A stretch of DNA of 45,630 bases, taken from positions 1 to 45,630 of the forward strand of contig CAMZFW010000004.1 of the NCBI GenBank assembly GCA_947306225.1, given 5' to 3'. The notes beneath the pieces are model-generated. The model worked only from the letters and a program-made list of their open reading frames with translations, did no database searches and was not told where the DNA came from. This DNA is from an uncultured Bacteroidales bacterium (GTDB taxonomy: Bacteria > Bacteroidota > Bacteroidia > Bacteroidales > P3). Positions 15,689 through 24,678 of the stretch are shown one piece after another. Position numbers and translations under genes: made by a program. Numbering within the stretch: the first letter of the stretch is position 1; every line of letters starts with the position of its first letter.

Positions 15689-15931
15689 ATGACAAAAGAA
15701 CATGTAGTTGAAAGACTGACTCCGATGGTTCGTAAGGCATTTGGGAATGCCGAATTGGTAGTGGAACCAACGATGAGTGCTGAGACGGTCGATGGATGGA
15801 CATCGATTGCCTTTATGCGACTGCTGTCTCAAGTGGAGCAGGACTTTGGCGTTAAATTCAAAATCATGGAGTTGGTAGCTATTCGCACGTTGGGCGATTT
15901 GGTGGATGCCATTGAGAAAAAAGCGAATTGA
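15689..15931 (+). CDS. Acyl/aminoacyl carrier protein
   Basis: 80-residue four-helix carrier protein. Ser39 in DGWTSIAFMRLL is the predicted phosphopantetheine attachment site; the usual DSL is replaced by TSI, as in divergent stand-alone carriers. The C-terminal helix IRTLGDLVDAIEKK is typical. It lies 6 nt after the adenylation gene and 2 nt before the GNAT start, so it most likely receives the activated amino acid and passes it to an acyltransferase. A phosphopantetheinyl transferase must be supplied from elsewhere. Confidence 0.9.
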   Translation: MTKEHVVERLTPMVRKAFGNAELVVEPTMSAETVDGWTSIAFMRLLSQVEQDFGVKFKIMELVAIRTLGDLVDAIEKKAN

Positions 15932-15933
15932 GT

Positions 15934-16998
15934 ATGACGGAACGGGTGGAATTGCGGCTCTATACCGCCGCACAGTTGAAGGACTGGTTGCTGCTAGGGC
16001 ATATTGCCGAAGGTCTGTCAGACGAACTGATAGACCGAACTCGAGCCTATGCATTGGTGAATAACCCCTTTGTGTCAGATGAGATGGTGCTAGTCTCCGC
16101 CCTATTTGTTGACGGTGAGTTGGCTGCATATACATACGTCTTTCCCGACAGAATGGAGCGGCCTTTTGGACGTACCTTATACTTCGCCACCGCCTTACAT
16201 GTGAAGCCTAAATATGAGGGTAGGGGCTATGCTTATTGTGTGGTTGCCGCCATCTGCGAGTTGTACGGTGACGACTATTTAGACTTAGACGCTGCCGAGG
16301 CGACGGTGGAAGTGATGCGATATCAGGGAATGAAGGTGAGGTACTTACCTCAGTATGTGTTGAGACAGAAGGCTATAAGTGGCAACAGCATTAAGGCGAG
16401 GATAGCGCGCGTATGGGAGTACTTGTGTCGGAATCAACGCTCGAAAGAGGCTCTGTTGCGGAAGCAGTTGGCGCAGAGCGATTACGAGCTGCAATATGTG
16501 AACTATCTGGATGATGCGACGTATGCCTTTATAAAAGAACACGCTTGTGGTGACCTGTTGTTGCGAAGGAGGGAGACGTTCGACTGGATATTACAGCATC
16601 CACTGATGCAAGAGTCGCCATTGCGGACAAGAGTGAGAAGCAGGTGTTGGTTTGCATCGGCAATGACAGTGTTTAGATTATACGGTGTGGTGGTGCGGAA
16701 ACATGGTACGATGGTGGGCTTTGTGATATTGCGTGCCTCGCAACACGAGTGGGCGGTGAAGTATATCTACTATGACCCGGCGGCAGCAAGGGATGTTTTT
16801 CTGGCTGTGACAGAGCATCTAGTGGCGCAACCTAAGGCAGTTTTCACGACGGCAAACAGGCTGCTGCACGTCTTTGTAGCACAGTATGGATTGTTTGCGT
16901 GCGATGAGGTCTATCAGAAGTCGTTTGCCTATCCGTCCAATTTTAATCATGATGAGACATTGGAAGTGCAGGCTGGCGAGGGTGATAATGTGACGTGA
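15934..16998 (+). CDS. GNAT-type N-acyltransferase
   Basis: 354-residue protein with an N-terminal GNAT domain: ALHVKPKYEGRGYAYCVVAA (about 90-110) is motif A, the pantetheine-binding loop. The C-terminal 200 residues are less clear and could be a second, degenerate GNAT half (VVVRKHGTMVGFVILRA). GNAT enzymes can use acyl carriers in place of acyl-CoA, and the tight packing behind the carrier gene suggests that it transfers the carrier-bound group to an amino sugar. A TTG six bases upstream is also in frame; ATG at 15934 is preferred. Confidence 0.75.
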   Translation: MTERVELRLYTAAQLKDWLLLGHIAEGLSDELIDRTRAYALVNNPFVSDEMVLVSALFVDGELAAYTYVFPDRMERPFGRTLYFATALHVKPKYEGRGYAYCVVAAICELYGDDYLDLDAAEATVEVMRYQGMKVRYLPQYVLRQKAISGNSIKARIARVWEYLCRNQRSKEALLRKQLAQSDYELQYVNYLDDATYAFIKEHACGDLLLRRRETFDWILQHPLMQESPLRTRVRSRCWFASAMTVFRLYGVVVRKHGTMVGFVILRASQHEWAVKYIYYDPAAARDVFLAVTEHLVAQPKAVFTTANRLLHVFVAQYGLFACDEVYQKSFAYPSNFNHDETLEVQAGEGDNVT

Positions 16999-17003
16999 AA
17001 TGT

Positions 17004-17687
17004 ATGATGTATATTGGGAAGATAAAACACAGGATAGAGAAGCTTTGTTGCTCACCGATAGAAGTGTTTGTGTTTCACGCTGTGTCTGACAATTTCGACG
17101 AACGTGAGAACAAACGTGTCGATTGGTTGCAAACTGCGGATTTCGAAGGGCGTATATTGTCATTAAAGGAACAGTACCGCTTCATCTCGTTGGATGAGGC
17201 GTACCACAAGCTTCGCTGGCAATGGTTCAGAATGAGGCGGTATGCTGTGTTGACATGCGACGACGGTTATGCTTCCGTGCTTGGGGTGCTTCCCTTTCTT
17301 GAGAGGGAACGTGTGCCGGTGACACTTTTCGTTAATCCGAAGTATCTCGACGGTGTTAGTAAGCGAGATGGTTACGCAACAACACCGCATTACATCACAC
17401 GCGAGCAGTTGTGGATGTTGGACACTAGGCTGGTGACGGTGGGAATGCACGGCTATAGACACGACGATGCCACTCGACAGAGTGCCGGTGAGTTTGAAGA
17501 GTCGGTGAACAGATGTGTGGAAATTTTGCGAACGCACCCTAGATATATTCCTTTTTTTGCTTATACATGGGGTCGTTGTAACGATATGACACAGCGTCTG
17601 CTCAAAGAGAAGGGAATCGTGGCTGTGTTTGCCGACGGCGAGTCGAATTATCGCTTCCGTCAAGGAATAGGGAGGAAAGTGTTGTGA
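17004..17687 (+). CDS. NodB-type polysaccharide deacetylase family protein
   Basis: 227-residue cytoplasmic-looking protein with the NodB catalytic core: AVLTCDDGYASVLGVLPFL is motif 1 (CDDG in place of FDDG, both Asp kept), VTLFVNPKYLDG follows, and MHGYRHDDA provides the two metal-binding His. It could deacetylate an N-acetyl amino sugar, exposing an amine for the neighbouring acyltransferase, an inference from context. ATG 17004 is used; a GTG at 16995 overlapping the previous stop is an alternative. No signal peptide. Confidence 0.82.
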   Translation: MMYIGKIKHRIEKLCCSPIEVFVFHAVSDNFDERENKRVDWLQTADFEGRILSLKEQYRFISLDEAYHKLRWQWFRMRRYAVLTCDDGYASVLGVLPFLERERVPVTLFVNPKYLDGVSKRDGYATTPHYITREQLWMLDTRLVTVGMHGYRHDDATRQSAGEFEESVNRCVEILRTHPRYIPFFAYTWGRCNDMTQRLLKEKGIVAVFADGESNYRFRQGIGRKVL

Positions 17688-17712
17688 CAATTAAAAATAA
17701 GTGCTATATAGT

Positions 17713-18675
17713 ATGGCCACGCCAGTATTGTTGATTACCTTTAACCGTCCTGAGATGACTCAACGGGTGCTGGAAGCGTTACGCGCTTATCAACCAGATA
17801 GATTGTATGTGTTCCAAGACGGAGCGCGTGCCGGAAACGCAACAGATCAAGAGCGTTGCGCGACTGTGAGGCGGGTTGTAGAGGAAATGGTAGACTGGGA
17901 GTGCGACGTGCAGAAGTCTTTCTCGGAAGTGAATCTGGGTTGCGGTCCCGGACCCGCTACTGCGTTGACATGGTTTTTTGGCGAGGTAGACGAAGGTATA
18001 GTGCTGGAAGACGATGCTGTGCCCCATCCCCATTTTTTTCAGTACTGTAGCGAACTGTTGGAGCGATATCGTGATGACGCATCGGTGATGGCGATAGGGA
18101 GCATGAATGTCGATACGCGACGATGGGGCGACGGCAGTTACTATTTTTCTATGATGAACCGCAACTTGTGCGCATGGGCAACGTGGCGCAGAGCATGGGA
18201 ACGATTCGACTTGCATCATCGCGGTGTCACGCGGAGGAAGCTGTCGCGTGCGTTGCATCACTATGGGTGCGGTGTGCTGGAACGGGAATATTGGTGCGAC
18301 AGGCTGGACGAGGTACACCACGACGGCGTAGGTGGCACGAGTTGGGACATGCAGTTCCTTATTTCGATATGGCTACATCACAGTAAGGGCATCGTACCTA
18401 ACACTAACTTGTCGAGCAATATCGGGACGGTGGTCGATGCGACGCACGGTATGACGCGAGGGAATATCATTGATAACAGGCCTTCGTTTCCGATATTACC
18501 TTTGGTGCATCCGACTGATGTCAAGATACAGCGCGAAGCTGACAGAGAGTTTCATTTTCGCTATTTCGAGACTGCGAAAACGCATTGGGGAGGGGTACAT
18601 ATAGCATATCATTTGTTGAACAAGAGGTTGAAGAAAATAGTAGGACATCAAGGCCCGTGGAGGAGGCGAAAATGA
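17713..18675 (+). CDS. GT-A family glycosyltransferase (HlpA-like nucleotide-diphospho-sugar transferase)
   Basis: 320-residue protein beginning [21 protein letters not shown], with [25 protein letters not shown] and [18 protein letters not shown], where EDD is the metal-binding motif. This pattern marks the group often annotated as hemolytic protein HlpA-like or nucleotide-diphospho-sugar transferase. Sugar specificity unknown. ATG 17713 is chosen over an in-frame GTG at 17701. The stop overlaps the next start (ATGA). Confidence 0.83.
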   Translation: MATPVLLITFNRPEMTQRVLEALRAYQPDRLYVFQDGARAGNATDQERCATVRRVVEEMVDWECDVQKSFSEVNLGCGPGPATALTWFFGEVDEGIVLEDDAVPHPHFFQYCSELLERYRDDASVMAIGSMNVDTRRWGDGSYYFSMMNRNLCAWATWRRAWERFDLHHRGVTRRKLSRALHHYGCGVLEREYWCDRLDEVHHDGVGGTSWDMQFLISIWLHHSKGIVPNTNLSSNIGTVVDATHGMTRGNIIDNRPSFPILPLVHPTDVKIQREADREFHFRYFETAKTHWGGVHIAYHLLNKRLKKIVGHQGPWRRRK

Positions 18676-19328
18676 ATATCAAATACCGTATCCAGAAGCT
18701 GTTGGGCAGGCTGTTTGACTACCCCATAATACCAGCAGGCAAGTCGGTGGGGTATTCGTTGGTGCGGTCGGAACTGGCACGATGTCAGTTTGGCAGGCAC
18801 AACAAGGTCACACCACCCTATTGGTTGCATGACGTACGACTAGGCGACTACTCGTATGTGTCGGCCAATGCACACATGGCAAGGGTGACGGTGGGGAAGT
18901 TCTGCTCCATCGGACCCAATTTCTGTTGTGGCATGGGCATGCACCCCACTACAGGATTGTCAACAGCTCCAATGTTCTACTCCACGCTAAAACAGAACGG
19001 TATGACGCTGTGCAAGCATGATAAGTATGAAGAGTCGAAAGATTCGTATATTGGTAACGATGTCTTTATTGGAGCCAACGTGACAATGCTCGATGGAGTA
19101 AAGATAGGCGATGGAGCGGTGATAGGTGCAGGGGCAGTAGTGACGAAAGATGTGCCTCCATACGCGATAGCCGTAGGCGTACCTGCCCGTGTGATTAAAT
19201 ATCGTTTTGATGTGCGACAGAGGGAGTCCCTGCTGCAGTCGCGGTGGTGGGATTTATCGCAAGAGGAACTGGCGCAGGTGGAACATTTTTTTGAGGACGT
19301 TGACGGCTTTTTGGAAAGGAAAAAATAA
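18672..19328 (+). CDS. CatB/XAT-type hexapeptide O-acetyltransferase
   Basis: 218-residue left-handed beta-helix acetyltransferase that would move acetyl from acetyl-CoA to a sugar hydroxyl or amine. Hexapeptide repeats run through [13 protein letters not shown], then [31 protein letters not shown], and the family C-terminal signature [18 protein letters not shown] is present. GMHPTTG supplies the catalytic His typical of xenobiotic-acetyltransferase relatives. It has a strong Shine-Dalgarno (AGGAGG), rare here, and overlaps the preceding stop by 4 nt. Confidence 0.9.
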   Translation: MNIKYRIQKLLGRLFDYPIIPAGKSVGYSLVRSELARCQFGRHNKVTPPYWLHDVRLGDYSYVSANAHMARVTVGKFCSIGPNFCCGMGMHPTTGLSTAPMFYSTLKQNGMTLCKHDKYEESKDSYIGNDVFIGANVTMLDGVKIGDGAVIGAGAVVTKDVPPYAIAVGVPARVIKYRFDVRQRESLLQSRWWDLSQEELAQVEHFFEDVDGFLERKK

Positions 19329-19337
19329 AATACAGCC

Positions 19338-20294
19338 ATGGTGCGTTTTTCAGTAGTGGTACCTCTATATAATAAGGAAGAATATGTATCCCGTACTGTC
19401 AGAAGTATTTTTGCACAGACCTTTCAGGACTATGAGTTGATAGTTGTCGACGACGGTAGCACCGATGGCTCCCTTGAGATGGTTCAGAAAGAGCTAGAAG
19501 GACATAAGGAGAGCAGAGTGGTGCGTCAGGACAACGCGGGCGTGGCAGTGGCACGTAACCATGGTGCCCAATTGGCTAGGGGTGAATATATATGCTTCCT
19601 AGACTCCGACGATTGGTGGGAACCCACCTTTCTAGAAGAGATGGACCGTCTGCTAGCTTCATGTTCGGATGCTGGCATGTATGCCAGCGGGTTCTATCTA
19701 GTGAAAAACGGTAAGAAACGTGTCGCCCCCATTGGCGTGAGTAGTGATTTTGAGCGAGGTTATATCAACTACTGTCAGACATACGCAAAGACACTCTGCA
19801 TGCCTGTCACATCCAGTTCCGTGGCCATACCACATAACGTATTCCATACTATGGGCGGCTTCAGGAAAGGGCTGGTAATGGGCGAAGACTTCGACTTATG
19901 GATTAGGATAGCGTTGAAGTATCCTGTGGCATTGGTAAACAAACCCCTGTCAAACTATTTCCAAGATCTCCCACCCAACCGCCGCGCCACCCGCAGGTTG
20001 CATAAGCCCGAAAATCACATGTTGTGGAATCTCGACTATCTGGCGGAAGAGGAAATACGTAATGCCGACCTGAAACTGCTGATGGATCGCCTCCGTGCCA
20101 ATGGGCTCTACCGATTTTACCTTTCTCGGCAATACCACGCCGAAGCCCTTGCCCAACTGGCAAAAATAGACTGGACGCATGTGCCGAACAGCATATACAA
20201 GTTTTACCACTCACCCCTATGGTGGCAACGTCTGCGTTGGGGATTCCGTACCAAAGCGGCAAGCTTGAAAAATGTAATAAAAAGAACTCTCTGA
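19338..20294 (+). CDS. Glycosyltransferase family 2 protein
   Basis: 318-residue GT2 enzyme: VRFSVVVPLYNKEEYVSRTV, LIVVDDGSTDGSLEMV, and YICFLDSDDWWEPTFLEEM with the DSDD motif. The later GEDFDLWIRIAL supplies the conserved ED catalytic base region. The C-terminus is basic and aromatic. Starts 9 nt after the acetyltransferase gene. Donor and acceptor unknown. Confidence 0.93.
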   Translation: MVRFSVVVPLYNKEEYVSRTVRSIFAQTFQDYELIVVDDGSTDGSLEMVQKELEGHKESRVVRQDNAGVAVARNHGAQLARGEYICFLDSDDWWEPTFLEEMDRLLASCSDAGMYASGFYLVKNGKKRVAPIGVSSDFERGYINYCQTYAKTLCMPVTSSSVAIPHNVFHTMGGFRKGLVMGEDFDLWIRIALKYPVALVNKPLSNYFQDLPPNRRATRRLHKPENHMLWNLDYLAEEEIRNADLKLLMDRLRANGLYRFYLSRQYHAEALAQLAKIDWTHVPNSIYKFYHSPLWWQRLRWGFRTKAASLKNVIKRTL

Positions 20295-20303
20295 AATACT
20301 CAC

Positions 20304-21701
20304 ATGATACCATTTTTTCCAAAACAGTTCTCTACAAGGGCCATCCTCATATACATAATGTCCCTAGCTGCGGTGTCGCTCGTATTCTACCGATACATGA
20401 TGGGACTCGAATTTATCACCATTGGTATTGTATGGGTGCTCATCTTCTTCCTCCTTTCCCACCGCTATACCTTTCAGTGGAGCACTTTCGAAGAAGGCAA
20501 ATACATCCGTAAGCTCTTCTTTACAGCTTTATTACTGAGGTTGATATGGGTCGTAGTCTCCTACTTTTTCTACCTTATAAAGACAGGCACTCCCTTTGAG
20601 TTCGGTTCTAGCGATGCCATTTCGTATCACGATGAAGCAGTGTGGTTTCACGAGATGGGTTGGTCGGTAACGTTCGACTACCTCAAAACGCGTGCCATCG
20701 GTGACAGAGGCTACTCTTTCTACCTAGCCGTTCTCTATAGCGTTATCGGTCCCAATATCTTCCTCACCCGTGTCATAAAAAGCCTTCTCAGCTCTTGGAT
20801 GTGCGTGATGGTCTACCGGATGGCAAAGCGCAATCTGAACGACGAGGTGGCACGCATGGCGGGTATCTTCTGCTGTTTGATGCCGAACCTCATCATGTAT
20901 TGTGGCTTGCACCTCAAAGAGACAGAGATGATATTCCTCACAGTGGCTAGTCTGGAAAAAGCCGACAGTATGTTGCACAAAGGTTCGCTCAAAGTGTGGG
21001 ATGTTGTCATTGAGGCATTGCTCATTATCAGCATTTTCTTCTTTCGGAGTGTCTTGGGCGCAGCTGTTATTTTTGCCATCTTCTCCGCCCTCGTATTCAC
21101 TACTAACCGTCTTATGGGTAACTGGAACCGTGTGGTGCTCATCACATGGGCTATCATCGGGCTGGCTGTGTTGGCAGGCGGTGCCATTGCTAACGAAGCG
21201 CGAGGATTGTGGGAAACCCGTTCCGAAAATCAGGCGGCAAAGCGTAACTATCAGGTATACAAAGGATATAAGTGGGCACAATATGCCACTGGTGCAGTTA
21301 TGGCTCCTATGATATTCGTCCTACCTTTTCCTACTATGGTCGATGTCGACGAGCAATACAACCAGCAGTTGATGAACGGTGGTAACTATGTGCGTAATTT
21401 CCTTGGGGTATTCGTGCTTATCGCGCTGTTTGACGCACTTTTCCGAACAAAGAACTGGCGTGACCTCTCGCTTATGGGTGCGTTCGAGGTGGCCTATTTA
21501 GGTATCATCTCGTCAAGCGGCTTTGCCAATGCAGAGCGGTTTCTACTGCCAGGAGTTCCCATACTACTCGTGATGGCAGCCTACGGAATATCACTCGTTT
21601 CAGCACGTAACTACCGATGGGTGAAGATATGGTACTGGGTAGTGCCCATCATGGTCTTCGGTTGGGCATTTTTTAAGTTGGGTACCAGAGGTCTGTTCTG
21701 A
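20304..21701 (+). CDS. Multi-spanning membrane protein, GT-C-like glycosyltransferase or Wzy-like polymerase
   Basis: 465-residue integral membrane protein with about ten hydrophobic segments. After the first three segments comes FGSSDAISYHDEAVWFHEMG, an acidic loop like the first periplasmic loop of GT-C enzymes that use polyprenyl-linked donors, then GDRGYSFYLAVLYSVIG and HLKETEMIFLTVASLEKA. This favours a GT-C (family 39-like) glycosyltransferase, but a Wzy-type polymerase is also possible and the sequence cannot decide. It lies between a GT2 and the opine-type dehydrogenase. Confidence 0.6.
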   Translation: MIPFFPKQFSTRAILIYIMSLAAVSLVFYRYMMGLEFITIGIVWVLIFFLLSHRYTFQWSTFEEGKYIRKLFFTALLLRLIWVVVSYFFYLIKTGTPFEFGSSDAISYHDEAVWFHEMGWSVTFDYLKTRAIGDRGYSFYLAVLYSVIGPNIFLTRVIKSLLSSWMCVMVYRMAKRNLNDEVARMAGIFCCLMPNLIMYCGLHLKETEMIFLTVASLEKADSMLHKGSLKVWDVVIEALLIISIFFFRSVLGAAVIFAIFSALVFTTNRLMGNWNRVVLITWAIIGLAVLAGGAIANEARGLWETRSENQAAKRNYQVYKGYKWAQYATGAVMAPMIFVLPFPTMVDVDEQYNQQLMNGGNYVRNFLGVFVLIALFDALFRTKNWRDLSLMGAFEVAYLGIISSSGFANAERFLLPGVPILLVMAAYGISLVSARNYRWVKIWYWVVPIMVFGWAFFKLGTRGLF

Positions 21702-21732
21702 AAATAGAAATCATTAATTATAGATAATAACC

Positions 21733-22692
21733 ATGAAAACAGTAGGTCTGCCGATTTCACATAAGGAGAACGAGCGTCGTCGCGCGTTAGTGCCTTCCGA
21801 TGTGTTTCTCATCAACCATCCCGAACAGATATGTATTGAGACCGGCTATGGAGATGTGTTGGGTTACTCCGATGACGACTATCGGCAGCAGGGCATCCGT
21901 GTGGCCAACCGAGATGTTGTGCTGGGTATGGACATTGTCGCTGACCCCAAAATTGGTGATGCGGAGTACCTGTCGCAACTGAATGGTCAAACAATTTTTG
22001 GCTGGGTACATGCCGTGCAGAACCGCGATATCACCGATAAAATCATTGCTCACAGACTCACATCCTACGCATGGGAGGATATGTATGAGAGCGGACGGCA
22101 CAGCTTTTGGCGCAACAACGAGATTGCTGGAGAAGCAGCTGTATTCCATGCCTATATGTGCCATGGTGTTTTTCCTTACAACACTCGTGCTGCAGTGCTC
22201 GGACGGGGAAACATAGCACGTGGTGCTATCAAGACACTCAACTATATGGGTGCTGAGGTGCGCCAGTACGACCGCAAAACCGAACGGCTCTTCCAGCAGG
22301 AATTGGATCAGTTTGACGTTGTGGTCAACGCCATCCTTTGGGATACTTCACGTCGTGACCATATCATCTATCGCCACGACCTCAATCGCATGAAACACAA
22401 CGCGCTTATCATCGATGTGTCATGTGACCGAAACGGAGGTGTTGAAACTAGCATTCCTACTACCATCGAAAAACCCACTTATCTTATTGATGGTGTAACC
22501 CACTACGTCGTTGACCACACCCCGTCGCTCTTCTGGAAGACCGCCACCGCCACGCTCAGTGCCGAATTTGTCAAGTATGTCGATTACTTCATTGAAGACA
22601 TTCCCCTCCAAAACGAAGTCCTTCGCGGCTGTCATAACTTCGAAAAAGGAGTAATCTTAGACTCCCGTATTATCAACTTCCAAGGAAGATAA
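21733..22692 (+). CDS. N5-(carboxyethyl)ornithine synthase-like / alanine-dehydrogenase family enzyme
   Basis: 319-residue NAD(P)-dependent enzyme. It begins MKTVGLPISHKENERRRALV, continues IETGYGDVLGYSDDDYRQQG, and has nucleotide-binding AAVLGRGNIARGA and late VVDHTPSLFWKTATATLS. This arrangement matches N5-(carboxyethyl)ornithine synthase of Lactococcus lactis as I remember it, an enzyme that reductively joins pyruvate to the side-chain amine of ornithine. The family is otherwise related to alanine dehydrogenase. In a polysaccharide operon its likely job is making an N-carboxyethyl amino acid or amino-sugar building block, perhaps the substrate of an adenylating enzyme nearby. The exact substrate cannot be read. 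Confidence 0.78.
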   Translation: MKTVGLPISHKENERRRALVPSDVFLINHPEQICIETGYGDVLGYSDDDYRQQGIRVANRDVVLGMDIVADPKIGDAEYLSQLNGQTIFGWVHAVQNRDITDKIIAHRLTSYAWEDMYESGRHSFWRNNEIAGEAAVFHAYMCHGVFPYNTRAAVLGRGNIARGAIKTLNYMGAEVRQYDRKTERLFQQELDQFDVVVNAILWDTSRRDHIIYRHDLNRMKHNALIIDVSCDRNGGVETSIPTTIEKPTYLIDGVTHYVVDHTPSLFWKTATATLSAEFVKYVDYFIEDIPLQNEVLRGCHNFEKGVILDSRIINFQGR

Positions 22693-22732
22693 AGCGTCGT
22701 AACAGTCATTAACTATCTATTAGAACATACTT

Positions 22733-23746
22733 ATGAAAATAACTATCACTGGCGGTGCCGGCTTTATCGGTTCCAACTTATGCGAGTATTTTGTGGACAA
22801 AGGTCATGAGGTGGTATGCCTCGATAACCTCTCTACAGGCTTTCGTCGTAATATCCAGTCATTGATGGAGAAGGAACACTTCTGCTTCGTAGAAGGCGAC
22901 ATACGTCACCTCGACACCTGTCGCAGAGTGGTGGAAGGTGCTGACGTGGTTCTTCATCAGGCTGCGTTGGGTAGCGTGCCGCGTAGTATCAATGACCCTA
23001 TCAATACTAATAGCAACAATATTGACGGATTCCTCAACATGCTGGTAGCTGCACGTGATGCGGGCGTACACCGCTTTGTCTATGCCGCCAGCTCTTCCAC
23101 ATACGGCAGTAGTCGCCAGCTGCCTAAGGTGGAACATAACATCGGACGTCCACTCTCCCCATACGCTATCACTAAATTTGTCAACGAGCTGTACGCCAAT
23201 GTGTTTTCTGATTTGTATGGTATTGAAACAATTGGACTGCGCTATTTCAACGTCTTTGGTCGCAGACAGGATCCCAACGGTGCTTACGCAGCAGTAATTC
23301 CCTTGTGGGTCAAGGCTCTGATAAATCACCAACAACCCTATATCAATGGTGATGGCAACTATTCGCGCGACTTCACCTATATTGAAAATGTGATACAGGC
23401 CAACGAACTGGCTGCCACCATCCCTTCCGACATCCTACTGAAGCGTGCGTCGCTCTATAACAAAACGCTACCCCCAGATGCGCCCACTGACATGGTCTTC
23501 AATGTGGCGTATGGGGGGAACACAACTCTTAACGAATTGTTTGCCTGCCTGCGCAGCAATCTAGCACGCTATGACAGCTCCATTGCCAACGTCCAACCCA
23601 TATATCGTGCCAACCGTCCCGGTGATATACCTCACTCGCAAGCCTCCATCGATAAAGCTTGCCAGCTGTTGGGCTACTGCCCGCAGTATGACGCGCAGCG
23701 AGGTTTCGAACAGGCGTGCGAGTGGTACTGGAATAATCTGAGATAG
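22733..23746 (+). CDS. wbpP: UDP-N-acetylglucosamine 4-epimerase (WbpP/TviC-like)
   Basis: 337-residue NAD-dependent epimerase interconverting UDP-GlcNAc and UDP-GalNAc (or their uronic acids). It has TGGAGFIGSNLCEYF, LHQAALGSVPRSINDPI, ASSSTYGSSRQLPKVE, SPYAITKFVNELYAN (catalytic Tyr-Lys) and GLRYFNVFGRRQDPNGAYAA, the last blocks being very close to WbpP/TviC. Length matches (about 340). Predicted cytoplasmic; supplies UDP-GalNAc-type donor. Stop is 2 nt before the next gene. Confidence 0.93.
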   Translation: MKITITGGAGFIGSNLCEYFVDKGHEVVCLDNLSTGFRRNIQSLMEKEHFCFVEGDIRHLDTCRRVVEGADVVLHQAALGSVPRSINDPINTNSNNIDGFLNMLVAARDAGVHRFVYAASSSTYGSSRQLPKVEHNIGRPLSPYAITKFVNELYANVFSDLYGIETIGLRYFNVFGRRQDPNGAYAAVIPLWVKALINHQQPYINGDGNYSRDFTYIENVIQANELAATIPSDILLKRASLYNKTLPPDAPTDMVFNVAYGGNTTLNELFACLRSNLARYDSSIANVQPIYRANRPGDIPHSQASIDKACQLLGYCPQYDAQRGFEQACEWYWNNLR

Positions 23747-23748
23747 AG

Positions 23749-24678
23749 ATGAAAGTAGTATTTGTGGCTAGTGGTAACAAGGCGGTGGGTACGGTGAGTG
23801 CCTTTGTTAGTTCGCAATACGAGTCGTTGCGACTCGCAGGACTAGACATGGTGATTTTTCCCATCCGAGGTCGTGGGTGGAAATCGTACGCCAAATCGAT
23901 AGTTGGTCTGCGCAAAACCCTCAAGCGCGAACGCCCCGACATCGTCCATGCCCATTACTCTATATGTGGACTGGTGGCTGCGTTTGCCGCTTGTGGCACC
24001 AAGACCAAAGTAGTGGTATCTATCCTAGGCAGCTTTCCCAGGCAGTCGTTCAAATTGCGATGGGTTCGCTTCTTCATTCGACACGTATGGGATGCCACCA
24101 TCGTAAAGTCGCAGCGAACGGCTGACCAACTGGGAATGCCGCTGCCCGTCGTACCCAATGGAGTTAACCTCAATCAGTTCTCATTGATAGATCAAGAAAC
24201 AGCACGTCGGCGATGCGGATTCAAGGCTGGGAAGCGGTATGTCGTCTGGTGTTCAAATCCTGCGCGGAGCGAAAAACGCTATTTCCTCGCTCAACGGGCT
24301 GTTGCCCTGTTGAGTGACCCCGATGTGCTACTCGTACCCGTTTTCGATAAGGCACACTCCGACATGGTTGACTACATGTGTGCTGCCGATGTGCTACTAC
24401 TCACATCGGTAAGCGAAGGGTCACCCAACGTGGTCAAAGAGGCGATGGCGTGCAACTGTCCTGTGGTCAGTACCGACGTGGGTGACGTGGCGTGGGTCAC
24501 AGGCGGCATAGACGGCACTAAAGTCGTACCCAATGGCGATGCAGAGGCACTGTGCGAAGGACTCCAATACGCACTGGCTTTCAATCGAAGAACTGAGGGA
24601 CGGCATAGGATAGAATCGTTGGGGTTGACAACAGAACAAACAGCTGTAAAAATAATGGCAATATATGACAGTCTATAA
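23749..24678 (+). CDS. Glycosyltransferase family 4 protein
   Basis: 309-residue GT-B enzyme, somewhat short for GT4 (usually 350-400). The N-terminal half has KRERPDIVHAHYSICGLVAA and the middle PVVPNGVNLNQF. The donor-binding motif is SVSEGSPNVVKEAMACNCPVV, with the conserved E-x7-E pair, and VSTDVGD follows. It probably adds a sugar with retention of configuration. Begins 2 nt after the epimerase gene and overlaps the next gene by 14 nt. Confidence 0.93.
   Translation: MKVVFVASGNKAVGTVSAFVSSQYESLRLAGLDMVIFPIRGRGWKSYAKSIVGLRKTLKRERPDIVHAHYSICGLVAAFAACGTKTKVVVSILGSFPRQSFKLRWVRFFIRHVWDATIVKSQRTADQLGMPLPVVPNGVNLNQFSLIDQETARRRCGFKAGKRYVVWCSNPARSEKRYFLAQRAVALLSDPDVLLVPVFDKAHSDMVDYMCAADVLLLTSVSEGSPNVVKEAMACNCPVVSTDVGDVAWVTGGIDGTKVVPNGDAEALCEGLQYALAFNRRTEGRHRIESLGLTTEQTAVKIMAIYDSL

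Noticed and set aside
14171-15931. Non-ribosomal peptide assembly line
   Set aside because: Only an adenylation domain and a single free carrier are present; there is no condensation, thioesterase or second module, so tailoring is more likely than peptide synthesis.
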